DNA of 31,866 nucleotides, taken from the NCBI GenBank assembly GCA_016706685.1, contig JADJJE010000010.1, positions 1 through 31,866 of the forward strand, written 5' to 3'. The stretch's first letter is position 1. Every line of letters begins with the position of its first letter. This DNA is from Sandaracinaceae bacterium. GTDB taxonomy: Bacteria; Myxococcota_A; Polyangia; Polyangiales; Houyiibacteriaceae. Below the pieces are notes generated by a model. The model saw only the letters and a list, made by a program, of their open reading frames with translations. It did not search any database and was not told where the DNA came from. Both the position numbers and the translations under genes were made by a program. This document shows, piece after piece, positions 17,997 through 25,787 of this stretch.

Positions 17997-18062
17997 GCTG
18001 CGGCAACTGGGTTCGGCGCCCAACGCTTGCGGTGCCGCCCGTTGCCGGGGTAGGGATCATGG

Positions 18063-19745
18063 ATGACCCGCGCCGCGTTCCTGGTTGTGCCCGCGCTCGC
18101 TGTGCATGCGCTGTGCTTCGTGATTGGCTGCGGTGGAGGCGGCGACGGAACGCCGGACGATGCGGGTCCGAATGCGGACGGTGGCCAAGGCATGGACCAA
18201 GCCATCGATTCGGCCATCGTGGACCTGGGCCCCGAAGAGCCCATCACCCCCGATGACCCCGGCGCGGCCGACGTGCGCTTCGAGATCGCGTCGGCCAGCG
18301 ACCGCCACGCGATCAGCCCATGGATCTACGGGTCCAACCAGGTGGACGATGGCGACACGCACGGCGTCTCCATGGGCCGCATCGGGGGCAACCGCTGGAC
18401 GGCCTACAACTGGGAGACCAACGCGTCCAACGCGGGCTCCGACTACCTGTACCAGAACGACACCTACCTCGGCGGCGGCTCGGCTCCCGGAGGCGCTGTC
18501 GCTGGGCCCGTGGGCGACCTGCACGACGCGGACCTCGGCGCGCTGCTCACCGTGCCCATCGCGGGCTGGGTGTCGGCCGACACCACGGGGCCCACGCCCA
18601 GCGACGGCAGCGGGCGTGGCACACGCTTCCTGCCAACAGAGGCCACTGGGGGCACGCTCGGGGGCGCGCCCAGCCTGAGCGACGGCACCGTCTACACCGA
18701 CGAGTTCGTGGACTGGGTGCGGCGCACGCTCATGCCCAGCGGCACGGTGTTCTTCTCGCTCGATAACGAGCCCGACCTCTGGTCCAGCACGCACTCCGAG
18801 ATCCACCCCACCGCGGTCACCTACGCCGAGCTGGTCACGCGCAACGTGGAGCACGCCACGGCCATCACCAGCGTGGTGCCAGCTGCCGTGGTCTTCGGCC
18901 CCGTGAACTACGGCTACGCCGGCTTCATGAACCTGCAGGCCGCGTCCGACGCCATGGGGCGCGACTTCATCGACTTCTACCTGGACGCGATGAGCGACGC
19001 CGAAGACACCGCAGGGCGCCGCCTGGTGGATGTGCTGGACGTGCACTGGTACCCCGAGGCGCAGGGCGGGGGCGTGCGCATCACCGGCGACGAGACGGGC
19101 GATGCCATCGCGACCGCGCGCATGCAGGCCCCACGATCGCTGTGGGACGCGAGCTACACGGAGACCAGCTGGATCACGGGCTGCTGCAGCGACGGCGCCA
19201 TCCGCTTGATCCCGCGGCTACAGGACAAGATCGACGCGCACTACCCTGGCACGGGCATCGCCATCACCGAGTACAACTACGGCGCGGCCGGGCACATCTC
19301 GGGCGGCGTGGCGCAGGCCGACGTGCTGGGCATCTTCGGACGCGAGGGCGTGTTCGCGGCCATGTGGTGGCAGCTCTCCGCCGAGCGCGCCTTCGTGGAC
19401 GGCGCGTTCGAGATGTTCCGCGACTTCGACGGTGCGGGCTCGCGCTTCGGTGACACCTCCATCTCGGCGACCACGTCCGACGTCGCGCGCGTGTCCGTGT
19501 ATGCCAGCGTGGACGCGGCCACCTCGGGCCGCATGGTGGTGGTGGCCATCAACCGCAGCAGCCAGGCGCTCTCGGCCGGCATCCGCATCGCCCACACGCG
19601 GCAGTTCAGCTCGGCGCGCGTCTTCCGACTCACCGCGGCGTCCCCGTCCCCGGCCGCCGATGGAACCGTGACGCTCTCCCTGACCAACGCGCTGACGGTC
19701 ATGCTCCCCGCGCGCAGCGTGACCACCCTCGAGCTGGTGCCCTGA
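18063..19745 (+). CDS. Glycoside hydrolase family 44 lipoprotein (endoglucanase-like)
   Basis: An intact 560-residue protein. A signal peptide ends in a lipobox (VIGC, Cys 23) followed by Gly and an Asp/Gly-rich linker to about residue 65, typical of surface lipoproteins. The catalytic domain shows GH44 hallmarks: ISPWIYGSNQ, GRIGGNRWTAYNWETNASNA, GSDYLYQNDTY, FFSLDNEPDLWSSTHSEIHP with the probable acid/base Glu at residue 236, VDVLDVHWYPEAQGGG, and IAITEYNYGAAGHISGG with the probable nucleophile Glu at residue 403. The C-terminal part (about 450-560) is a beta-rich domain ending VTTLELVP. GH44 enzymes cleave beta-1,4-glucan or xyloglucan. The lipid anchor would hold it on the envelope, probably outside. 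Polymer degradation by a predatory or saprophytic myxobacterium is the likely role. Confidence 0.85.
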   Translation: MTRAAFLVVPALAVHALCFVIGCGGGGDGTPDDAGPNADGGQGMDQAIDSAIVDLGPEEPITPDDPGAADVRFEIASASDRHAISPWIYGSNQVDDGDTHGVSMGRIGGNRWTAYNWETNASNAGSDYLYQNDTYLGGGSAPGGAVAGPVGDLHDADLGALLTVPIAGWVSADTTGPTPSDGSGRGTRFLPTEATGGTLGGAPSLSDGTVYTDEFVDWVRRTLMPSGTVFFSLDNEPDLWSSTHSEIHPTAVTYAELVTRNVEHATAITSVVPAAVVFGPVNYGYAGFMNLQAASDAMGRDFIDFYLDAMSDAEDTAGRRLVDVLDVHWYPEAQGGGVRITGDETGDAIATARMQAPRSLWDASYTETSWITGCCSDGAIRLIPRLQDKIDAHYPGTGIAITEYNYGAAGHISGGVAQADVLGIFGREGVFAAMWWQLSAERAFVDGAFEMFRDFDGAGSRFGDTSISATTSDVARVSVYASVDAATSGRMVVVAINRSSQALSAGIRIAHTRQFSSARVFRLTAASPSPAADGTVTLSLTNALTVMLPARSVTTLELVP

Positions 19746-19756
19746 GGGCACCGGCG

Positions 19757-21280
19757 TCACAGCGTCACGGCGGCGGCGGCGCGGGCGGCCCACGTGGACC
19801 AGTCACGACGTATGTCGTCGAACGTGGTGGTGCCGGTGAGGGTGTAGTTGGACTCCGTGATCTCGGTCGCGGCGCACACGCTCGCCGTGGGACCGGTGAC
19901 GCAATAGATCCCGCGCCTCGAGCTGTCGGTCCGCGCCAGGGCCCGCGCGACGAGACGGAACTCGTTGCCGCTGGCGTCCGTGCCTTGCGCGGAGGCGCCA
20001 GCGACCGTCACGTTCTGGATTCCAGCGGCGCGCAGCGCCCCGCCCAGCGCCTCTCCCTGCGGGAGCAGCTGGCCCTGCAGCTGCGCGAGGATGCGCTCCC
20101 TCACCGCGGTCCCAGGGCCGCGCACGGCCAACGCCACCACGCTGCCCTGGACGCGCGAGACGTTGATGCCGGGCCCGGTGCTCTCCACCGTGACCGTCAC
20201 CGTCTGTCCGCGCTGGCCCGTCGCGACGAACGACCAGTCCACCAGCGGGTCCTGCGGTCGCTGCTCCCTGGGCACGAAGCCATAGCCCACGAAGCGAGCG
20301 CTCACGGCAAGGGCGCTGGGGGCCGCCGCGAGGGGCGGATCGGTCAACGGGGGGATCGTGGGCGGCCACTGGTCGATGGCCGGCTGTACCGCTGCTTCGG
20401 CTTGCTGTTGCGCCACGGCGGCGACCGCGCTGGCCATGTTGGCGTCGTTCTCGGCCTGACGGTCGGCTTCCTCCTGCTCGGTCATGTGCTCGGACACGAG
20501 CGAGACGATGCTGCCCACGACCACCAGCGCCGTGAGCACGGCGCCGGCCACCACGAGCTTCGTGCGATGTGTCTTGGCCAGCGTGAGCAGCGGCACAGGC
20601 GTCTCGCCGCGCAGGCGCGCCGCCCGGGACCGGATCCTGTCGATGGCAAAGGCCCCCAGCGCCCCGCTCAGGGCTGACACCATCAAGGCAAAGAGCCCGT
20701 TGACGATGTAGCCGTTGGTGAGGAACGCCAGGACACCGGTCAGGTTCATGAGCGCGAAGCCAGTGGCTGCCACCGCGAGCGCCCAGTGGGCCAGCATGGC
20801 TGGCATGTCCAGCCCGGGGAGCCGCGGGAAGTCGGTCCCCCGCGCGGGGAAGCCCTGCGCCGCAATCCCCTGCGTGAGCCACGGGGTGTATCCCGCGACG
20901 AACGCCTCCTGGCCCTCGTACCCCGCGAGCTTCTTGGGCACCAGGAACTCGTACACGAGCCCGTTGGCGAGTGTCAGGCGCATCCCGATGGATCCGAGCG
21001 CGAACGCCTGGAACGTCTCCGCCTTCACCAGGTCAGCATGCTCGATGGCGGCCGGTGAGCCCGCCTTTCGACCAAAGAGCCGGCCACCGCGCGTGAACAG
21101 CAGCAGGCGTTCGTTGGTCACGGCCACCTGAAAGTCTTCGAGGTACGCAAAGCGGATGAAGCGCAACGTCCGCACCAGCGCGGGGACCTGGCGCTCCACG
21201 TAGGCGGTGCTGGTGACGGCCTCACCCGGACGGAGGTGCGGGGCGGCCATGGCGGCGATCGCGGCGTCGTGCGCTTGCAT
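19757..21280 (-). CDS. Membrane protein with PH-like N-terminal domain
   Basis: An intact 507-residue frame. Residues about 50-115 read FQVAVTNERLLLFTRGGRLF, GRKAGSPAAIEHADLVKAET, GSIGMRLTLANGLVYEFLVP, resembling a bacterial PH-like (YokE/bPH) domain. Three hydrophobic segments lie at about 165-225 (MLAHWALAVAATGFALMNLT, LAFLTNGYIVNGLFALMV, LSGALGAFAI) and one at about 245-268 (KLVVAGAVLTALVVVGSIVS). After an Ala/Gln-rich stretch comes a long domain outside or in the periplasm with GFVPREQRPQDPLVDWSFVA, GQTVTVTVESTGPGINVSRV and ending TFDDIRRDWSTWAARAAAAV. I do not recognise the C-terminal domain. The gene converges on the GH44 gene with 11 bp between stops. Confidence 0.6.
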   Translation of the reverse strand: MQAHDAAIAAMAAPHLRPGEAVTSTAYVERQVPALVRTLRFIRFAYLEDFQVAVTNERLLLFTRGGRLFGRKAGSPAAIEHADLVKAETFQAFALGSIGMRLTLANGLVYEFLVPKKLAGYEGQEAFVAGYTPWLTQGIAAQGFPARGTDFPRLPGLDMPAMLAHWALAVAATGFALMNLTGVLAFLTNGYIVNGLFALMVSALSGALGAFAIDRIRSRAARLRGETPVPLLTLAKTHRTKLVVAGAVLTALVVVGSIVSLVSEHMTEQEEADRQAENDANMASAVAAVAQQQAEAAVQPAIDQWPPTIPPLTDPPLAAAPSALAVSARFVGYGFVPREQRPQDPLVDWSFVATGQRGQTVTVTVESTGPGINVSRVQGSVVALAVRGPGTAVRERILAQLQGQLLPQGEALGGALRAAGIQNVTVAGASAQGTDASGNEFRLVARALARTDSSRRGIYCVTGPTASVCAATEITESNYTLTGTTTFDDIRRDWSTWAARAAAAVTL

Positions 21281-21319
21281 GGCGGAAAGCTAGACCGCGC
21301 GTGGCGTGGAGCTCCCTTA

Positions 21320-21390
21320 TTGGCACCTTAATTCGTTCGTCCATTGTGCTATCCAGGGCTGGACTGCATCCCGAGTCGTAGGAGGTCCAC
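21320..21390 (+). promoter_or_regulatory. Candidate promoter and strong RBS before TTG start
   Basis: The 110-bp gap between divergent genes is AT-richer than its surroundings. TTGGCA at 21320-21325 could be a -35; a -10 is not clear (GCTATC-like sequence near 21348). AGGAGG at 21380-21385 stands 5 bases before the TTG at 21391 and decides that start. Confidence 0.35.
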
Positions 21391-22317
21391 TTGTCCCGTC
21401 AGGCACGCGTCGCGCTCGTTCTCTGCGCTGGTACGTTGAGTATGCTCTCGGCCGTGGGCTGGGGTGTGGCCCAGCCGGCGGCCACGCCGAGCCCCGGCGC
21501 AGCGCCCACGCCCACGCCCGAGGCCCTCATGGAGGGCGTGCCCACGAAGATGGGGCGGCGCATCGTGAGCCAGCTTCGGACGGCCCATGGGGCCATGCCC
21601 ACGGTCTTGCGCGCGGCCCATCTCACCCAGCCCGACGGGGGCGAGCAGGTCTTCTTCGTGTACGAGTACTCCCTCTTCGATGCCTGCGTGGCCGCCGCCC
21701 CCTCACGCGCCGAAGGGCGCCAAGCGTGCCGCGATCGGCTCCAGGAGGACGCGCGCTGCACCACCGCCAAGGCGGCGTTCGTCACCGTGGCGGCCACGCC
21801 CGCTGGCCGCGCCGCAGGCACCGGAGGCGCCATCACGGTGGTGTTCGACGCGGACGTGCGCCGCGGTTGCCGCACCCACCGCGTGCTCGAGGTGGCCCTG
21901 CGCGACGTGGACGCGGACCAGCGGCCGGAGCTCTTGGTAGACATCGTGGGCTCGCATCCGGAGCGCGGCTTTCGCTCGGGCAACGAGTACGAGCGGCGCC
22001 TGCGGGACCTTGTGATCTTCGATGCCACCGGGCGGGAGCAGCTCCATGCGGAGCTCGGGGCCTGGGGCCCGACCGACGACGAGAGCGCCACCAGCAGCGT
22101 GTCCGCGCGCTGGAGCATGCGGGACACCAACGCCGACCGTCGCCCCGATGTGGTGGTGGAGTCGTTCGCCTACGAAGAGATGTACGACTGTCCGGTCACC
22201 GACGACGGCTGGTTCACGCCGCGCTCGGAAGACGACGAAGACGGCTACGAGTGCTCCGGTGCGCCACGGCTCACCACGTTCCGCTACGACACGGCGCGTG
22301 ACGTCTTTGTGGAGTAG
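21391..22317 (+). CDS. Secreted protein with Asp-rich calcium-binding-like motifs
   Basis: TTG start at 21391, fixed by AGGAGG five bases upstream; the frame reads LSRQARVALVLCAGTLSMLS and continues to a likely signal cleavage near AQPAA (about residue 30). A Pro/Ala-rich linker follows. The body has a Cys-containing helix (YSLFDACVAAAPSRAEGRQA), VTVAATPAGRAAGTGGAITV, then two DxDxD-like loops, DVDADQRPELLVDIVG and DTNADRRPDVVVESFA, which resemble FG-GAP/VCBS or EF-hand-type calcium loops. It ends LTTFRYDTARDVFVE. The intact length is 308 residues. The next gene (multihaem cytochrome) starts within its last codons, so they are probably coupled. Confidence 0.6.
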   Translation: MSRQARVALVLCAGTLSMLSAVGWGVAQPAATPSPGAAPTPTPEALMEGVPTKMGRRIVSQLRTAHGAMPTVLRAAHLTQPDGGEQVFFVYEYSLFDACVAAAPSRAEGRQACRDRLQEDARCTTAKAAFVTVAATPAGRAAGTGGAITVVFDADVRRGCRTHRVLEVALRDVDADQRPELLVDIVGSHPERGFRSGNEYERRLRDLVIFDATGREQLHAELGAWGPTDDESATSSVSARWSMRDTNADRRPDVVVESFAYEEMYDCPVTDDGWFTPRSEDDEDGYECSGAPRLTTFRYDTARDVFVE

Positions 22318-23412
22318 CCCAGCGCGCGCCGCCGCGCTGTACGTGACGGCCGGCATGGTCACGGCCGGTGTGGTGGCCAGCTCCCTGTCGTGGGCCGGGG
22401 CGCGCTCGCAGGTCGCCACTCCGGCAGCGCCCGCGGCGAACCTCGTGACCCCACGCGGGTGTGCCGGCTGCCACGCCGAGGTCACCCGCGAGTGGCAGGA
22501 GTCGCTGCACGCCCAGTCGTTTCGCGACCCCATCTTCCAAGCCGAGTTCCAGCCTCACCCGGCCGAGGACTGCGTGGCGTGCCACGCGCCGCTCGCCACG
22601 AACCTGGTGGCGCCCGCGGAAGCCGACGCGCGCGAAGGCGTGGGGTGCGTTTCGTGTCACATGGACGCCGCGGGGCACATCCTCGGATCCGCGCGGGGCA
22701 GGCAGCGGTCGAGTGCATCGGCTCCCGCAGCGGCAGGCCAGGTAGACCCACCGCACCCCTGTGCAGCGCAGCGGTGAAGGCTCGGCTCGGCGGCGCTCTG
22801 CGCGCGCTGCCACGAGTTCGCCTTCCCGCCTCCGCGCGCGGGGGCCTGGGCTACGACCCGGCGATCTTGCAGCAGGCCACGTTCACCGAGTGGCGCGCCT
22901 CGCGCGCCGGTCGCCAGGGCTCGCGTGCGTGGGCTGTCACATGCCCCGACGCGCCGACGGCCACTTCGACCACCGCATGCCGGGGGCGTCCGCCGAGCTG
23001 CTGGCACGCGCGGTCCGCGTCCAGGTGCGCGCCACCCGCGACGCCGACGGGGTCACCGTGCGGGTCACCTTGCGGACACGGGAGGTAGGGCACGCGCTCC
23101 CCACCGGCGACATCTTTCGGCGCCTCATCGTGCGGGCCGAGCTCGGCAGCGAGCGCACGTCCACCGAGCTGCGCCGCTACTTCGGCACCAGCCACGTGGG
23201 GGCGCGCTGGTGACCCACGGAGATCGACGACACCCGCGTGATGCCGGGCCGCCCGCGCGTGGTCACGCTGCGCCTGCCGCGCGTCCCCGGTGCGAACCGC
23301 GTCCGCTGGAGCGTGGCTCGCGCGCCTCGACCCGAGCGTGGCGCAGGCTCGCGCGCTGCCGATGAGCGATGTGGAGACGGTGTTCGAGTCGGGCGAGGCC
23401 CTGGTACGCTAG
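22298..23412 (+). CDS. Multihaem c-type cytochrome (frameshifted)
   Basis: Five CxxCH haem-binding motifs: CAGCH (22461-22475), CVACH (22570-22584), CVSCH (22648-22662), CARCH near 22797-22811 and CVGCH near 22926-22940. The N-terminus (GTG at 22298; a TTG at 22307 is in the same frame) contains a hydrophobic stretch, ALYVTAGMVTAGVVASSLSW, a signal or anchor. The spacing and texts such as TREWQESLHAQSFRDPIFQA and CHMDAAGHILG fit the cytochrome c554/c-prime or NapC/NrfA-like multihaem group. The C-terminal half is a beta-rich domain: VRVTLRTREVGHALPTGDI, FRRLIVRAELGSE, and SDVETVFESGEALVR before the TAG at 23410-23412. At least four indels split it. It would act in periplasmic electron transfer; partner and acceptor are unknown. 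Confidence 0.65.
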
Positions 23413-23448
23413 CGAGAACACGTCACAGCCCGCTGCTAGCCTGTGGGC

Positions 23449-24094
23449 ATGTGCGGTCGCTACACGCTGTCCGGAGATGCCCGAGTGGTCGGGCTCCACA
23501 TCCGCATCCCGGATGAGCTGCTGCTGAGGGCCCCGCTACAACGCCGCGCCCGGCGCGCACCAGCTGGTGGTCACGCGCGACCCGGGCGGGCAGCTCACGC
23601 TGGGGAGCTGCGCTGGGGGTGCGCGCGCGGGGCAGCGCGTGGAGAACGCGCGGCGAGTCGCTGGGAGCGCCCGTCTGGCGGAGCACGCCGGCTCGCGCTG
23701 CGTGGTGCCGGCCGATGGCTACGTGGAGTGGCAGAAGACGCCTCGCGGGAAGCAGCCGCTGTGGCTCCGAGACGCGAGCGAGCCGGGGCGCACGCTGTGG
23801 ATGGCGGGCCTGGTGCTGCCGGATGGGTTCGTCATCATCACCACGCCTCCTTCGGGCGACGTGGCGGCGGTGCACGACCGCATGCCGGCGCTGTTGGGGG
23901 CTGACGTAGTGGACGCGTGGCTCAGCGCGCCGTGGTCGGCGGCGCGTGCGTTTCTGGTGCCTGCACCAGAAGGGTTGCTGGCGGCACGGCTGCTGGGGGC
24001 GCGCATCAATTCGAGCCTGCACGACGACGCGCGGTGTTTGGAGGCGCCTGAGCCCGCGGCCCAGCTGCAGCTCTTTCGGGACGCCGCGCGCTAG
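23449..24094 (+). CDS. SOS response-associated peptidase family (SRAP/YedK-like), frameshifted
   Basis: It begins Met-Cys-Gly-Arg-Tyr-Thr-Leu (23449); the Cys after the initiator Met is the catalytic residue that forms a thiazolidine DNA-protein crosslink with abasic sites in single-stranded DNA. Later pieces are YNAAPGAHQLVVTRDPGG-like, RVENAR followed by a shifted GESLG (the family's NARxE element), CVVPADGYVEWQ (23701-23736), GFVIITTPPSGDVAAVHDRM (23827-23886) with the conserved His, PALLGADVVDAWLS, and an Asn-Ser after RI (RVN/S-like). It ends at TAG 24092-24094, about 214 residues when corrected. Several indels lie in 23530-23700. It acts in the cytoplasm or nucleoid on replication-associated abasic sites. 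Confidence 0.75.
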
Positions 24095-24248
24095 CGGCAA
24101 TCGCCTCGAGGGTGACCGAGATCGCGCTGGCACGAACCGCTGAGCGCTCCGCACCTTGCGCATGGCCCGGCGGCCATCTAGCTTCGGTAACAGAAGCTAT
24201 CATCCAACCCGCCCGCGAGACCCACGCGGCGCGCACCGAAGGACACGC

Positions 24249-25227
24249 ATGAAGACCAAGATCACCGAGCTGTTCGGCATCGAGCACCCCATCATCCAGG
24301 GGGCATGCACTTCGTGGGCTTCGCCGAGCTGGCCGCGGCGGTCTCCAACGCTGGCGGGCTCGGCATGATCACCGGGCTCACGCAGCGGTCGCCGGAGCTC
24401 CTGGCAAAGAGATCGCGCTGCCGCGAGATGACCAGCAAGCCCTTCGGCGTGAACCTCACGTTCCTGCCCAGCCTGAACACGCCCGACTACCCGGGCTACG
24501 TGAACGCCATCATCGACGGCGGCGTGCGCATCGTGGAGACGGCTGGCCGCAACCCCGAGGCGTACATGCCCACGCTGAAGGCGGCGGGGGTGCGCGTGAT
24601 CCACAAGTGCACCTCGGTGCGCCACGCGCTGAAGGCGCAGGCCATCGGCTGCGACGCCGTGTCGGTGGACGGCTTCGAGTGCGGCGGCCATCCGGGGGAG
24701 GACGACATCCCCAACATGATCCTGCTGCCGCGCGCCGCCGACGAGCTGAGCATCCCGTTCGTGGCCTCGGGCGGCATGGCCGACGCGCGCTCCCTGGTGG
24801 CCGCGCTCGCCATGGGCGCCGAGGGCATCAACATGGGCACGCGCTTCATCGCCACCAAGGAAGCGCCCGTGCACGAGAAGGTGAAGCAGGCCATCGTGGC
24901 CGCCACCGAGCTGGACACGCGCGCCTGGTCATGCGGCCGCTGCGCAACACGGAGCGCGTGCTCACCAACGCGGCCGTGGAGCGGCTGCTGGTGAAGGAGA
25001 AGGAGCTGGGCGACAAGCTCACGTTCGAGGACATCCGCGAGGAAGTGGCGGGCGTGTACCCGCGCATCATGCTGGAGGGCGACATGGACGCCGGCGCGTG
25101 GTCGTGCGGCATGGTGGCTGGGCTGATCCACGACATCCCCACGTGTGACGAGCTGATCAGCCGCATCATGCGCGAGGCCGACGCCATCATTCAGGGCCGG
25201 CTCGTGCGCATGCTGGCCCTGAGCTAG
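24249..25227 (+). CDS. NAD(P)H-dependent flavin oxidoreductase / nitronate monooxygenase family
   Basis: Reads MKTKITELFGIEHPIIQG, then MHFVGFAELAAAVSNAGGLG, KPFGVNLTFLPSLNTPDY, GVRIVETAGRNPEAYMPTLK, GCDAVSVDGFECGGHPGEDD with the likely catalytic His, IPFVASGGMADARSLVAALA and MGAEGINMGTRFIATKEAPV. It is an FMN-dependent TIM barrel (PF03060) that oxidises nitroalkanes or acts as an enoyl reductase-like enzyme. The tail is IIQGRLVRMLALS. Two slips are visible: one G missing in the run at 24299-24303 and an extra GC near 24922-24925; correcting both gives about 325 residues, normal. An HxlR regulator starts 9 bases after the stop. Confidence 0.85.
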
Positions 25228-25236
25228 ACCCGGCGC

Positions 25237-25734
25237 ATGTCACGTTCGTCGCTCAGCGGTGTGGACTGCGGCGTTGCCCAGGCGCTCGACATCATCGGCG
25301 AGTGGTGGACGCTGCTGATCCTGCGCAACGCCTTCCACGGTATGCGCACCTTCGACGCGTTTCAGGAGCACCTCGGCATCTCGTCGAGCGTGCTCAGCGC
25401 GCGCCTGAAGACGCTGTGCGAAGCGGGCGTGCTCGAGAAGCTGCCGTCCGAGCACGACGGCCGCTCGTTCGAGTACCGGCTGACCGAGCGTGGCCTCGAC
25501 CTCTACCCGGTGCTGGCCGGGCTGGTGCTGTGGGGCGAGAAGTGGTTCCCGAACGGGCGCGGCCCGCGCACGCAGCTGCTGGACAAGCGCACCGGCAAGC
25601 CCGTGGACGGCGTGCACGTGCTGGCCCGCGACGGCACGCGCCTCGGACCGCGCGACGTGACGCCGGTGGCAGGACGCGGGGCCGATGAGAAGGTGCGCGC
25701 GCTGGTGGCGCACCGGAAGACGCGCCGCGCGTAG
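25237..25734 (+). CDS. HxlR-family winged-helix transcriptional regulator
   Basis: An intact 165-residue frame. Cys11, then ALDIIGEWWTLLILRNAFHG (residues 16-35), FQEHLGISSSVLSARLKTLC (42-61; recognition helix about 49-60), and GRSFEYRLTERGLDLYPVLA forming the wing and C-terminal helix: the standard HxlR layout. The extended tail (about residues 110-165) is longer than the usual 110-120 residue members. HxlR proteins often respond to redox or electrophile stress through a Cys near the N-terminus. It is probably co-transcribed with, and may control, the flavin oxidoreductase 9 bases upstream. Confidence 0.85.
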   Translation: MSRSSLSGVDCGVAQALDIIGEWWTLLILRNAFHGMRTFDAFQEHLGISSSVLSARLKTLCEAGVLEKLPSEHDGRSFEYRLTERGLDLYPVLAGLVLWGEKWFPNGRGPRTQLLDKRTGKPVDGVHVLARDGTRLGPRDVTPVAGRGADEKVRALVAHRKTRRA

Positions 25735-25787
25735 CCACGCAAACTCGGGTACCTTTCGCGCTGTTCACAGCCCCAGGAGACGCCGAG

